A stretch of DNA of 64,000 bases from Clostridium sp. Ade.TY (lineage in GTDB: Bacteria > Bacillota > Clostridia > Clostridiales > Clostridiaceae), in NCBI RefSeq assembly GCF_000498355.1, contig NZ_AVSV01000016.1, forward strand, positions 62,001-126,000. Direction: 5' to 3'. Positions 25,641-35,202 of this stretch are shown one piece after another; the stretch's first letter is position 1, and every line of letters starts with the position of its first letter. The translations under genes were made by a program, and so were the position numbers. The notes under the pieces are model-generated. The model was not told the DNA's origin. It saw only the letters and a list, made by a program, of their open reading frames with translations, and made no database searches.

Positions 25641-26231
25641 TTAATAATTTTCAACAAATAATTCAAAATATCCTTGTGGATGTAAGCAAGCTGGACATTT
25701 TAATGGAGCTTCAGCACCTTCAAATATAAATCCACAGTTTCCACATTTCCATAAAGTATCTTTTGAATCTCTTTTAAATACAAGACCTTGATCTATGTTG
25801 GCAGCTAATTTTCTATATCTCATTTCATGAGCTATTTCAGCTCTAGTTATCATTCTAAATGATACTGCAATTTCAGGGAATCCTTCTTCATCAGCTATTT
25901 TAGCAAATGTAGGATAAAGATTTGTATTTTCATCATGTTCACCTTCAGCTGCATATATTAAATTTGTTTTTGTATCAGTAGGAAGTTCTACTGGATAAGC
26001 TGCATCAATTTTCATTGCTTCTCCTTGGAAGTCAGCTTTTAGGTATTTATAAAATACCTCAGCATGTTCTTTTTCATTGTTAGCAGTTTCAGTAAATATA
26101 TTTGATATTTGATGATATCCTTCCTTTCTTGCAGCACTAGCAAAGTAAGTATATCTCATTCTTGCTTGGCATTCTCCTACGAAAGATTTCATTAAATTTT
26201 CAGCTGTTTTAGTACCCTTTAAACTTTTCAT
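25641..26231 (-). CDS. rbr: Rubrerythrin
   Basis: This 196-residue peroxide-scavenging protein of anaerobes reduces H2O2 to water with electrons from rubredoxin or NADH-linked partners. The ferritin-like diiron domain (1-145) has the Glu/His ligands in VGECQARMRYTYFA, EKEHAEVFYKYL and RAEIAHEMRYRKL. The C-terminal rubredoxin-like domain has CGNCG and CPAC, ending HPQGYFELFVENY. The length is classic. The start ATG 26231 follows AGGAGGAG. A near-perfect GATAAT-T-ATTATT element lies about 40 bp upstream and could be a PerR-type site. Confidence 0.96.
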   Translation of the reverse strand: MKSLKGTKTAENLMKSFVGECQARMRYTYFASAARKEGYHQISNIFTETANNEKEHAEVFYKYLKADFQGEAMKIDAAYPVELPTDTKTNLIYAAEGEHDENTNLYPTFAKIADEEGFPEIAVSFRMITRAEIAHEMRYRKLAANIDQGLVFKRDSKDTLWKCGNCGFIFEGAEAPLKCPACLHPQGYFELFVENY

Positions 26232-26269
26232 TATAAACTCCTCCTAAAATTAAATAATTATTCATTACG

Positions 26270-26282
26270 GATAATTATTATT
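26270..26282. promoter_or_regulatory. Possible PerR/Fur-type box upstream of rubrerythrin
   Basis: GATAATTATTATT is close to the dyad GATAAT-n-ATTATC used by Fur/PerR-family repressors. It lies 39 bp upstream of the start codon. PerR control of rubrerythrin is known in clostridia; in AT-rich DNA such matches arise easily. Confidence 0.4.
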
Positions 26283-26429
26283 CGTTAATCATTAATCTCA
26301 TTATATAATAAGATATAATTATATTCAATATTTGGAAAGTTAACAATTAAAGTTTAAATTTAATAAAGTAAGTACTTAAAAGAATATATATTAACATTTT
26401 GTATAGTATTTGAATTAGTTAATATATTA

Positions 26430-27608
26430 TTAAATAACTTGGAATACAAAGAATTTTAAATAATATGATTCATCTGAATTCCAAAGTATTGGGTGATCTG
26501 ATGATTGAGTTCTAAATTCTATTTGTCTTAATGTTCTGTGAGCATCATGAGCTGCATCAGCTATTGTATTTCTAAGAAGTTCTTCTGACATATAATGAGA
26601 ACATGAACATGTTACAAAGTAACCGCCTTCTTTAACCATTTTAAGTCCTCTAAGATTTATTTCTTTATAGCCTCTTTTTGCTCCATTTATTGTATTTCTT
26701 GACTTAGTAAATGCAGGTGGATCAAGTATTACAACATCAAATTTTCTGCCTTCTTTTGACCAATCGTGTAATACATCAAAAGCATTATGACATTCGAATT
26801 TTACAATATCTTGAAGATTATTAAGTTTAGCATTTCTAGTTGCACAATCAACGGCATGCTCAGATACATCTATACCAAGAACAGATTTTGCACCGGCTAT
26901 ACCTGCATTAAGAGCAAATGATCCAGTATGAGTAAAGCAGTCTAAAACATCCTTGTCTTTACAAATTCTATGTATAGCCGCTCTGTTTTCTTTTTGATCT
27001 AGGAAGAAACCTGTTTTTTGTCCGTTTTCTAAATCAACAATATATTTAACACCATTTTCAATTATTTGAACATTTGTATCGAATTCTTTTGTTAAAAATC
27101 CTTTTCTTTGTTCAAGTCCTTCTATTTCCCTAGTTTTAAGGTCACTTCTTTCATATACACCTTTAGCACCATATTCTTCAACTAATATTTTAACAATAAT
27201 ATCTCTATATTTATCCATACCTAAAGTTGAAATTTGAATAACGTAATAATTTTCAAATTTATCTATAGTAAGACCTGGAAGAAAATCTGCTTCACCAAAT
27301 ATAAATCTACATGAAGAAGTATCAATTACAGTTTTTCTATATTCCCAAGCAGCTCTAAATCTTTTTTTGAAAAATTCTTCATTTATTTCTTCGTTTATAT
27401 CCCTTGTCATTATTCTTATTGCAATTTTACTTGCATCATTTATGTAGCCTTTTCCTATAAAATAATGTTTATGATTATAAACTTCAACAATATCTCCATT
27501 TGTATATTCACCATCATATTCTTTTATTTCATCTGTATATATCCAAGGTCTACCTTGTTCAGCTTTTGCCTTTTTACTTAATTTATGTAAGTAGAATTTA
27601 CTAGCCAT
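26430..27608 (-). CDS. Class I SAM-dependent rRNA methyltransferase (RlmI/YwbD-like)
   Basis: The 392-residue protein starts with a PUA domain (HRGHPWIYTDEI-like RPWIYTDEIKEY, GKGYIN) at residues 1-75, then an EEHUD-type region, and a Rossmann methyltransferase from about residue 195. That part has NGQKTGFFLDQKENR, VLDCFTHTGSFALNA (motif I), and the catalytic VILDPPAFTKS and TCSCSH. This arrangement is that of RlmI, the 23S rRNA m5C1962 methyltransferase; note the Cys in TCSCSH. The start ATG 27608 follows GAAGGGAG. It stands alone, divergent from the next gene. Confidence 0.92.
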   Translation of the reverse strand: MASKFYLHKLSKKAKAEQGRPWIYTDEIKEYDGEYTNGDIVEVYNHKHYFIGKGYINDASKIAIRIMTRDINEEINEEFFKKRFRAAWEYRKTVIDTSSCRFIFGEADFLPGLTIDKFENYYVIQISTLGMDKYRDIIVKILVEEYGAKGVYERSDLKTREIEGLEQRKGFLTKEFDTNVQIIENGVKYIVDLENGQKTGFFLDQKENRAAIHRICKDKDVLDCFTHTGSFALNAGIAGAKSVLGIDVSEHAVDCATRNAKLNNLQDIVKFECHNAFDVLHDWSKEGRKFDVVILDPPAFTKSRNTINGAKRGYKEINLRGLKMVKEGGYFVTCSCSHYMSEELLRNTIADAAHDAHRTLRQIEFRTQSSDHPILWNSDESYYLKFFVFQVI

Positions 27609-27755
27609 TTGTATTAGCTCCCTTCAAAATAATTCTTTAAAGATTATAACACAACTTTTTTATAGTTAATGTAATAAAATTACTTGTTTTTTTCTCACAA
27701 TGATAATATAGTATAAAAAAGATTGAAAAAAGATTAACTTTTTTGGGAGGACGTC

Positions 27756-28991
27756 ATGAATTTATTTTTAAAAGAAGAAGCAAATAGATGCTTGTTATGT
27801 AAGAAACCTAGATGTAAAGAGTTTTGTCCAATAAGTACACCTATTCCAGAAATTATAGAACTTTATAGAGAAGAAAAATTTAATGAGGCTGGAAAAATTT
27901 TATTTGAAAATAATCCATTATCAGCTATATGTTCAATAGTTTGTCCACATGAAGATCAATGTGAAGGACATTGTATAAGAGGGATTAAAAGTGAACCAAT
28001 TAAATTTTATGAAATTGAAGAAGAAGTATCAAAAAATTATTTAAATAATATAAAATTTGATAAAATTAATGGAACTAAGGATAGAATTGCTATAATAGGT
28101 GGAGGTCCAGCTGGAATAACAATAGCATTTGTTTTAGCAAAAAGAGGATTTAAAGTTACCATTTTTGAAGCTCATGAAAAGATTGGTGGAGTATTAAGAT
28201 ATGGTATACCAGAATATAGATTACCAAATTCATTAGTTGATAAATATGAGGAGAAGTTAATAGAACTTGGGGTAAAAATAAGACCTAATATAATGATAGG
28301 ACCAGTTATAACTTTAGACAGATTATTTGAAGACGGATATAAAGCTGTATTTATTGGAACTGGTGTGTGGAATGCTAAAAAGTTAAATATAAAAGGTGAA
28401 ACTTTAGGTAATGTTCATTATGCAATTGATTATTTAAAAGCACCAAATGTTTATAATTTAGGAGATACAGTTTGTGTTATAGGAGCTGGAAATGTTGCTA
28501 TGGATGCCGCAAGAACGGCAAAAAGAAATGGTGCAAAGAACGTGTACATAGTTTATAGAAAGCATTTTGATCAAATGACAGCAACTAAAAAGGAAATAGA
28601 AGAAGCTAAAGAAGATGGAGTAGAATTTAAACTTTTTAAGGCTCCGGTTGAAATACTAGAAGATGGTATAAAATTTATTAGAACTGAAAATATAGAAGTT
28701 GATGGAAAGATTCAAACAAAAACTTTGGACGGAGAAGAAGAATTTATACAATGTGATTCAACAATAGTTGCAATTAGTCAAGAACCAAGATCAGTTATAG
28801 TTTCAAGTACTACTAAATTAGAAACTAATAAATGGGGACTTGTAATAACAGATGAAGAAGGACGTACAACAAGAGATGGTGTATTTGCTTCAGGTGATGT
28901 TGTTACAGGAGCAAAAACTGTAGTTCAAGCAGTTTCACATGCAAAAGTGGTTGCAGATGCTATAGAAAATTATTGTAAAGAAACTAAATAA
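27756..28991 (+). CDS. Glutamate-synthase-small-subunit-like FAD/Fe-S oxidoreductase
   Basis: This 411-residue flavoprotein of the GltD/NfnB type begins with a Cys-rich Fe-S domain (CLLCKKPRCKEFCP, CSIVCPHEDQCEGHC) at residues 12-80. FAD binding follows at AIIGGGPAGITIAFVLAKRG (about residue 112), then GGVLRYGIPEYRLP. NAD(P) binding is at VIGAGNVAMDAARTAKR (about residue 245), and the closing FAD motif is VFASGDVVTGAKTVVQA. Such subunits pass electrons from NAD(P)H to glutamate synthase or, in NfnB, bifurcate them. No partner subunit is adjacent, so the electron acceptor is open. GGGAGG precedes ATG 27756. Confidence 0.88.
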   Translation: MNLFLKEEANRCLLCKKPRCKEFCPISTPIPEIIELYREEKFNEAGKILFENNPLSAICSIVCPHEDQCEGHCIRGIKSEPIKFYEIEEEVSKNYLNNIKFDKINGTKDRIAIIGGGPAGITIAFVLAKRGFKVTIFEAHEKIGGVLRYGIPEYRLPNSLVDKYEEKLIELGVKIRPNIMIGPVITLDRLFEDGYKAVFIGTGVWNAKKLNIKGETLGNVHYAIDYLKAPNVYNLGDTVCVIGAGNVAMDAARTAKRNGAKNVYIVYRKHFDQMTATKKEIEEAKEDGVEFKLFKAPVEILEDGIKFIRTENIEVDGKIQTKTLDGEEEFIQCDSTIVAISQEPRSVIVSSTTKLETNKWGLVITDEEGRTTRDGVFASGDVVTGAKTVVQAVSHAKVVADAIENYCKETK

Positions 28992-29018
28992 AAATTACAT
29001 AATATAATAAAAATCTTT

Positions 29019-29057
29019 AAAATCTATATCATTTTTTTTATGATATAGATTTTTTTG
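29019..29057 (+). terminator. Terminator after flavoprotein gene
   Basis: AAATCTATATCAT and ATGATATAGATTT are perfectly complementary, followed by T's. Confidence 0.85.
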
Positions 29058-29171
29058 TTATAAAACATTAATAATTTCAAGTGAAATAATTTGAATTCAA
29101 ATGAATTCAATTAATTAATGAAAAGAAAAAGACTAAAATATGGGTAAAGAAAATAAAGAGGAGGGATTTTT

Positions 29172-30352
29172 ATGGAAGTTACAATAAAAAAGTTAAAAGA
29201 ACATAAGTATCTAATTATATTTATGTGTATGCTTTTACAAGCGATTCCATTTGGAGTATCACAAAATATAATGCCATTATTTATAAGTTATGTTATAAAA
29301 GGACAAGGTTTTAGTTTAGGGGAATTTTCATTAATATTTACAATAGGAGCACTTGCGTCAGCTATATGTTCTCCTAGCATTGATAAACTATATTCAAAAA
29401 TTAATCCTAAGGTACTATTTTTAATAGGTTAGTATCTGGGGCTGGTTTCTTAGGATTTGCTTTTGCAAAATCAATTTGGGCTTATTATATATTTCAAGCA
29501 ATAACACAAATTGGTACAGTTACATTTTCAGGACTTGGAGTTCCTTTATTAGTAAACAATTGGTTCGAAAGTCATGAAAGAAGTAAAGCTTTAGGAATTG
29601 CATTCTCTGGTGGTTCAATAGGTAATGTATTTTTACAACCAATAGTTGCTAATTGTTTAGCTGGTGTTGGATATGCACATACTTTTTTAATATTTGGTAT
29701 TGTTTCATTAGTAGTAAGTATACCTATTGCATTATTATTTGTTAGATTACCAAAACAAGATGAATCAGCACTTATTACAAAATTAGAATCACAAGCTAAT
29801 AGTACTAATAAAAAAGTTAAAGAAGTTGCAACTTTTGATGGATTTGGTGCTAAAGCAATAAAGAAAAATAAATATTTTTGGGTTTATGCCATTGGATTTT
29901 TATTTGTTGGACTTTCAATATCAGCATTAAGTACTCAATATGCAGCATTTTTTAGAGATGGACTTGGATTTGATGCCAAAGAAATTGGTATAGTTGGTTC
30001 ATTCTTTGCATTCTTCTGTTTAATTGGCAATATTTCTGGTGGATTTTTATTTGATAAATTTGGAACATTTAAAACAATGTTTATTGCAGGAATATTAGAA
30101 GCAATTTCTTGTGTAGCTTTAATTTTAGCACCAGGGATGCATGGATTAGCATATTTATTTGCAGTAGGATTTGCATTAGGTACAATTCTTTTTGGCTTCT
30201 TAGTTCGAAGATTTGGTTACTCTATAGGTTGGTATTTGACAATAGTTGAAGTTATAGTTGGTTATGCAATTTTATTATTTGCAGTTAATGAAATAAATAA
30301 AAAAAATAAAAAAATAATTTCAAAAGATAATAAAGATATAAATAAAAAATAA
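29172..30352 (+). pseudogene. MFS transporter (oxalate/formate antiporter-like), single frameshift
   Basis: The first frame (ATG 29172, after GAGGAGGG) encodes 86 residues and stops at TAG 29430-29432 inside ...VLFLIG. The -1 frame continues without interruption from TTA 29429 to TAA 30350. It reads LVSGAGFLGFAFAKSIW, NNWFESHERSKALGIAFSGGSIGN, and on to LFGFLVRRFGYSIG. Joined, about 393 residues with roughly 12 hydrophobic segments form a complete MFS carrier of the OFA (oxalate/formate/lactate) type. One missing T in GGTTAG (ancestral GGTTTAG) explains the break. There is no usable start in the second frame until ATG 30077, so the gene is probably inactive. A sequencing error or slippage at this site is the alternative. 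Confidence 0.85.
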
Positions 30353-30412
30353 GTTTAATAAAAAATTATAAAAAGTTAAACTTTAAAAAATATATTGAAT
30401 TTAGAAAATTAT

Positions 30413-30868
30413 ATGGCTACAAAAAGTACTATAATTAACTCAAATTTAAAAATATTAATACCTTGACATACATTATATGATTTTTTATTAAATGGAGAAA
30501 TTAGATTTTTTAATAAGAAAATAGTATTAACTAAAGAGGAAAGAGAACGATATTTTTTAGAAATGCATAAGTTTTTTGCTGAGCATGATAATATTCAAAT
30601 TCGATTAATTAATGGTAATTTTGTTGAGGAACTTAAAAATTTTAGTAATATATCAATTTATCTTTCAGATACAATCAACTATATTACAATGGAATTAGAA
30701 AATATAGAAAATGATATATTAATAATAAAAGATAAGGATATTATTGAAATATTAAATGATTTTTATTATAAAGTTTGGGAAAATAGATATGATATAATTA
30801 TATATGATAAAAAATTAATTTTAGATAAAATAAATTATTATTTACACTGTTTTAAATTATTAAAATAA
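30413..30868 (+). pseudogene. Interrupted gene of unknown function (in-frame TGA)
   Basis: ATG 30413 opens a frame (MATKSTIINSNLKILIP) that meets TGA at 30464-30466, then runs on open for 134 codons to TAA 30866: HTLYDFLLNGEIRFFNKK, then KEERERYFLEMHKFFAEHDN. The downstream part could use ATG 30563 to make 101 residues, but no ribosome site precedes either ATG. One TGG to TGA change (Trp to stop) would explain it. I recognise no family. The sequence is soluble, charged and rich in Asp, Ile and Asn. It directly follows the frameshifted MFS gene, so this patch seems to be decaying. Confidence 0.55.
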
Positions 30869-30906
30869 AAATAAGATAGATCAAAAATGATCTATCTTAT
30901 TTTTAT
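30869..30906. terminator. Bidirectional terminator
   Basis: AATAAGATAGATCA and TGATCTATCTTATT pair perfectly around a 4-base loop, with T's on the plus side and A's on the other. It serves the interrupted gene and the small minus-strand gene. Confidence 0.85.
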
Positions 30907-31049
30907 TATTTCATTGGATTTTTGTTAGTTGAAGTCCATTGGTTATTTCCAGCAGTTTTAGGTTCTCTTTTAGAAGCTGGAACGGTATTAACTTCTACTG
31001 GAGTTGATATCCATTGATTATTTCCGGCACTTTTAGGTTGTTTAGACAT
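30906..31049 (-). CDS. 47-residue small protein with two internal repeats
   Basis: ATG 31049 has an excellent ribosome site (AAAGGAGGAG, 7 bases away) and the frame ends TAA 30906-30908 at a terminator. The product begins MSKQPKSAGNNQWIST and holds a second copy, PKTAGNNQWTST, at residues 30-41, joined by PVEVNTVPASKRE. At DNA level, 30936-30964 and 31011-31039 agree in 26 of 29 bases. There is no signal peptide, membrane segment or Cys. The small size, high Asn/Gln/Ser content and repeat resemble small spore or stress proteins in a general way, but I know no family match. The ribosome site and terminator make it a real gene. Confidence 0.75.
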   Translation of the reverse strand: MSKQPKSAGNNQWISTPVEVNTVPASKREPKTAGNNQWTSTNKNPMK

Positions 31050-31113
31050 AAGTAAACTCCTCCTTTCCTAACACTAATAGTTTTAGCAATAGGAAAGATT
31101 TAATTCTAGGAAT

Positions 31114-31341
31114 TTATTTGTATTCACCGGCATTATATTTATCTATTAATTCTTGAATTTTAAATACACATCTAGCACCACCACAGCAACCTGTTCCTGC
31201 ACCAGTTGCTTCTTTAACTTCTGATATAGACTTAGCACCATTTCTAATTGCATTTTTAATTGTTGCTCTGTTTATAGCCTTACATACGCAAACTTTAGTT
31301 AGTTTATCCATTATTTCAGCATTAGCATTATTATTTTCCAT
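31114..31341 (-). CDS. BFD-type [2Fe-2S]-binding protein
   Basis: This 75-residue protein is built around the bacterioferritin-associated-ferredoxin fold. Cys ligands occur as VCVCKAINRATI (C-x-C) and GTGCCGGARCVFKI (C-C-x4-C), with the helix-turn-helix-like pattern AIRNGAKSISEVKEATGAG between them. BFD-like domains bind one [2Fe-2S] cluster through C-x-C and C-x2-3-C sets; here three to four Cys are available in the same places. Stand-alone BFD proteins transfer electrons or sense Fe-S state. ATG 31341 follows AAAGGAAATG. The gene ends about 65 bp before the 47-residue gene starts, on the same strand. Confidence 0.88.
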   Translation of the reverse strand: MENNNANAEIMDKLTKVCVCKAINRATIKNAIRNGAKSISEVKEATGAGTGCCGGARCVFKIQELIDKYNAGEYK

Positions 31342-31509
31342 AAAACATTTCCTTTCTAATATATATTTATACGTTAAAATTAAGTTAGTAATTTATTTTT
31401 CTATTTTATTGAATCTATACAAATAAATTTAAACATTAATACAAATAAAAATCAATACTAAATAATAAAAATTATTAATTGAATAAAATATTTTACTAAA
31501 AGTGTGTAA

Positions 31510-31538
31510 TTGACTTTTTTTTGGGCATAATATATAAT
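31510..31538 (+). promoter_or_regulatory. Promoter of T-box/ileS
   Basis: TTGACT (31510-31515) and TATAAT (31533-31538) have a 17-bp spacer upstream of the T-box. Confidence 0.7.
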
Positions 31539-31544
31539 GTTTTT

Positions 31545-31868
31545 AATAAAGACAATGATTAGGAAAAGTAGTTAAATTTTTTACTTAAAGAGAGTAGTTG
31601 TTTGGTGCAAAACTACAGTAAGAGTTAATGAAAATCACCTAGGAGTCGGTGGCTGAACAGTATAATTACTTATTAAGTTTACACGTAATTCTGCGTTAAA
31701 GAATAGAGTATGATAGTACTTGAAATAATCGATATCAATTAAAATAGTGAGAGAGAAAATTTACTATTATAATATTGGTGCTTTATCAATATGAATTGAT
31801 TTTGTAATACCATGGGTGGTATAGCGAGTAATTTACTTCGTCCTATAGTAAGGATGAGGTTTTTTTTA
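31545..31868 (+). promoter_or_regulatory. T-box leader, specifier ATC (Ile), controlling ileS
   Basis: Stem I starts AGAGAGTAG. The specifier loop GAAA-ATC-ACC puts ATC (Ile) at 31634-31636. The T-box proper is GGGTGGTATAGCG, with bulge TGGT at 31817-31820 matching an ACCA tRNA end. The terminator is CTTCGTCCT (31836-31844) paired with AGGATGAGG (31851-31859), then T's. This leader accounts for most of the gene-free stretch from 31342 to 31925. Confidence 0.93.
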
Positions 31869-31925
31869 TTTATATACAGAAATATTTTAACAAAATAAAA
31901 AGCAATTTGAGAAAGGAGTTTTGAT

Positions 31926-34900
31926 ATGTACAAAAAAGTAGAACTTACAAATGGTTTTGTAGGTATGGAAAAAGAAGTAGCTGACCTTTGGAAAGCTAGA
32001 AATGTAATTAAAAAGAATTTTGACATGAATCAAGATGGTGAATACTTCACATTTTATGATGGACCTCCAACAGCGAATGGAAGACCTCACGTAGGACACA
32101 TATTAACTAGAGTTATGAAGGATATAATCCCAAGATATAAAGTTATGAAGGGATTTAAAGTTATAAGAAAAGCTGGTTGGGATACTCACGGACTACCAGT
32201 TGAACTTGAAATAGAAAAGAAACTTGGAATTTCAGGTAAAGAACAAATAGAAGAATACGGAGTAGAAAAATTCGTTAAAGAATGTAAAGAGAGTGTTTTC
32301 ACATATGTTAACATGTGGGAAAAGATGACTGATAAAATTGGTTATTGGGTTGATATGGAACATCCATATGTAACATACCATAATCCATATATTGAATCAG
32401 TATGGTGGGCATTAAAACAAATGTGGGATAAGGATCTTTTATATAAAGGTCATAAAGTTATGCCATATTGTCCAAGATGTGGAACAGGTCTTTCATCACA
32501 CGAAGTATCACAGGGATACAAGGATGTTAAAGATTTAACTGCAGTTGCTAAATTTAAAGTAGCTGGAGAAGAAAATAAATATATACTTGCTTGGACAACA
32601 ACTCCTTGGACATTACCTTCAAACGTAGCATTATGTTTAAATAAATCATATGACTACATTGAAGCTAAATTAGGAGATGAAACATATATCTTAGCTAAAG
32701 AATTAGCCCCAAAAGTACTTGGAGAAGAGTATGAAGTAATTAAAGAATTTAAGGGTGCAGATCTTTTAGGAATGAAATATGAGCAATTATTACCATTTCA
32801 CAAACCAGAAGGAAAAGCATTTGAAATAATTCATGGAGATTTCGTAACTCTTACAGATGGTACAGGAATAGTTCATATAGCACCAGCTTATGGTGAAGAT
32901 GATAGTTTAGTTGCTAAAAAGAACAACATGGCATTCATAAACTTAGTTGATGCAGAAGGTAAATTTGTAGATGAAGTAACTCCTTGGGCTGGCAAATTTG
33001 TTAAGAAATGCGATCAAGCTATTTGTGATTACTTAAAAGAAGAAAATAAATTATTTAAAGCTGAAAAGCATACTCACTCATATCCACACTGTTGGAGATG
33101 TGACACTCCACTTCTTTACTATCCAAAAGATAGTTGGTTTGTTGCTATGACAACTTTAAGAGATAAGTTATTAGCTAATAATGATAAAATAAACTGGTTA
33201 CCAGATAACATTAGAACAGGTAGATTTGGTAAGTTCTTAGAAAATGTTATAGACTGGGGTATTTCAAGAGATAGATACTGGGGAACTCCACTTCCAATTT
33301 GGGAATGTGAATGCGGACATAAAGAATGTATTGGAAGTATTGCTGAATTAAAGGAAAAAGGAATAGATGTTCCAGAAGATATAGAATTACACAAACCATT
33401 TATAGATAGAGTTGAGTTAACTTGTAGCCATTGTGGTAAAAAGATGAAGAGAACTCATGAAGTTATTGACTGTTGGTTTGATTCAGGATCAATGCCATTT
33501 GCTCAACTTCATTATCCATTTGAGAATAAAGAATTATTTGATCAAAACTTCCCAGCTCAATTTATATCAGAAGCTGTTGACCAAACAAGAGGATGGTTCT
33601 ATACATTACTTGCAATTTCAACTGCAATATTTGATAGAAATCCATTTGAAAACTGTATAGTTTTAGGTCACGTTCTTGATAAGAAGGGCTTAAAGATGAG
33701 TAAGTCAAAGGGAAATGTAGTGGATCCATTTGATGTACTTGATGCACAAGGTGCTGATGCTACAAGATGGCATTTCTATACTGCAAGTGCACCATGGCTT
33801 CCAACTAGATTCTCAATAGATGATGTTGCAGAAGCTTCAAGAAAATTCTTAAGCACATTATGGAATGTATATTCATTCTACGTACTATATGCTGATTTAG
33901 ACAAATTTAATCCAACAAAATATGCTGATTTTGAATCAGATAATGTAATGGATAAATGGATACTTTCAAAATTAAACACATTAATTAAGACTGTTGAAAA
34001 TGGATTAGATGAATACAATATAACAGGATCAGCTCTTGCAATAGAAGAATTTACAGATGAGTTATCAAACTGGTATGTAAGAAGAAATAGAGCAAGATTC
34101 TGGTCAGCAGAATTAACTGATGATAAGATTGGCGCTTATGTAACATTAAATAAAGTTCTTGTTACTTTAGCTAAAGTTGCAGCCCCATTTGTTCCATTTA
34201 TAACAGAAGAAATTTATCAAAATTTAGTTGTTAATATGGATGAAAATGCACCAGAAAGTATACACTTATGTTCTTGGCCAAAGGCTGATGAATCATCTAT
34301 AAACAAAGAATTAGAAAAAGAAATGGATTTAGCTTACACAATAGTTAAACTTGGAAGAAGTGCAAGAAACGGCGCTAATGTTAAGAACAGACAGCCTCTT
34401 TCAAAAATACTTATTTCAACAAAATCACTTCCAGATTATTATGGTGATATTATAGCTAATGAACTTAACATAAAGGAAATTGAGTTTGGTGCAGACCTTT
34501 CAAAATATGTTAATTTTGAAATAAAGCCTAACTTACCAGTACTAGGAAGAAAATTCGGTAAGTTAATACCTGGAATAAGAAAAGAAATAGCTTCAAGAAA
34601 TCAAATGGAACTTGCTCAAAAAATCCAAAATGGTGGAGTTGAAGTTATAAATGTAGATGGAACAGAAATACCTTTAGATTCAGAAAGTGTTCTTGTAACT
34701 ATGCAAGGATTAGAAGGATTTGCTTTTGCTGGAGAAGGAGATACTGGTGTTGTTCTTGATACTCATATAACTGAAGAGTTAAGAGAAGAAGGTCATGTAA
34801 GAGAAATGATTTCAAAAATCCAAAACATGAGAAAAGAAAAAGGATTTGAAGTTGCTGATAATATAAACCTTTATGTTGCAAATAATGATATGTTAATTGA

Positions 34901-35036
34901 TGTAATTAGGAAATTTGAAGATACTATTAAAAAGGAAACTTTAACAAAAGAAATAGTATTTAATGGAGAATTTGATTATACAGAAGTAACTATAAACGGT
35001 GAAAAATTAGATATGACTGTAGAAGTTGTAAAATAA
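31926..35036 (+). CDS. ileS: Isoleucyl-tRNA synthetase (long, eukaryote-like type)
   Basis: The 1036-residue class I synthetase charges tRNA(Ile). The signature [16 protein letters not shown] (HIGH box as HVGH) is at residue 40-55. The editing domain contains [26 protein letters not shown] is near residue 595, and the anticodon-binding domain begins around residue 690. CPRCGTG, CWRCDTP and CSHCGKK give the zinc-type Cys pairs inside the catalytic insertions. Length and signatures fit the second IleRS type, which family knowledge links to low mupirocin sensitivity. ATG 31926 follows AAAGGAG. The Ile T-box upstream agrees. Confidence 0.97.
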   Translation: MYKKVELTNGFVGMEKEVADLWKARNVIKKNFDMNQDGEYFTFYDGPPTANGRPHVGHILTRVMKDIIPRYKVMKGFKVIRKAGWDTHGLPVELEIEKKLGISGKEQIEEYGVEKFVKECKESVFTYVNMWEKMTDKIGYWVDMEHPYVTYHNPYIESVWWALKQMWDKDLLYKGHKVMPYCPRCGTGLSSHEVSQGYKDVKDLTAVAKFKVAGEENKYILAWTTTPWTLPSNVALCLNKSYDYIEAKLGDETYILAKELAPKVLGEEYEVIKEFKGADLLGMKYEQLLPFHKPEGKAFEIIHGDFVTLTDGTGIVHIAPAYGEDDSLVAKKNNMAFINLVDAEGKFVDEVTPWAGKFVKKCDQAICDYLKEENKLFKAEKHTHSYPHCWRCDTPLLYYPKDSWFVAMTTLRDKLLANNDKINWLPDNIRTGRFGKFLENVIDWGISRDRYWGTPLPIWECECGHKECIGSIAELKEKGIDVPEDIELHKPFIDRVELTCSHCGKKMKRTHEVIDCWFDSGSMPFAQLHYPFENKELFDQNFPAQFISEAVDQTRGWFYTLLAISTAIFDRNPFENCIVLGHVLDKKGLKMSKSKGNVVDPFDVLDAQGADATRWHFYTASAPWLPTRFSIDDVAEASRKFLSTLWNVYSFYVLYADLDKFNPTKYADFESDNVMDKWILSKLNTLIKTVENGLDEYNITGSALAIEEFTDELSNWYVRRNRARFWSAELTDDKIGAYVTLNKVLVTLAKVAAPFVPFITEEIYQNLVVNMDENAPESIHLCSWPKADESSINKELEKEMDLAYTIVKLGRSARNGANVKNRQPLSKILISTKSLPDYYGDIIANELNIKEIEFGADLSKYVNFEIKPNLPVLGRKFGKLIPGIRKEIASRNQMELAQKIQNGGVEVINVDGTEIPLDSESVLVTMQGLEGFAFAGEGDTGVVLDTHITEELREEGHVREMISKIQNMRKEKGFEVADNINLYVANNDMLIDVIRKFEDTIKKETLTKEIVFNGEFDYTEVTINGEKLDMTVEVVK

Positions 35037-35043
35037 AATTACA

Positions 35044-35082
35044 AAAAAGACTAGAAAGTTAATACTTTCTAGCCTTTTTTTA
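35044..35082 (+). terminator. ileS terminator
   Basis: CTAGAAAGT-taat-ACTTTCTAG, flanked by AAAAAAGA and CCTTTTTTT. Confidence 0.88.
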
Positions 35083-35140
35083 ATTATTAATATATATTTA
35101 CAGAATTTTTAGAGAAACTATAATTAAAGAAGGGATTTTC

Positions 35141-35169
35141 TTGAAATAAGGCGAATATATTAGTATAAT
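35141..35169 (+). promoter_or_regulatory. Promoter of ccpA-like gene
   Basis: TTGAAA (35141-35146) and TATAAT (35164-35169) have a 17-bp spacer, 33 bp before the start codon. Confidence 0.7.
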
Positions 35170-35202
35170 AAATTATCAAAGATGATTAGGAGTGATTAAA
35201 TT

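Noticed and set aside
33119..33394. Long minus-strand frames inside ileS, carB, metG and rnmV
   Set aside because: They are antisense shadows of strongly conserved genes with no ribosome site and low-complexity protein sequence.
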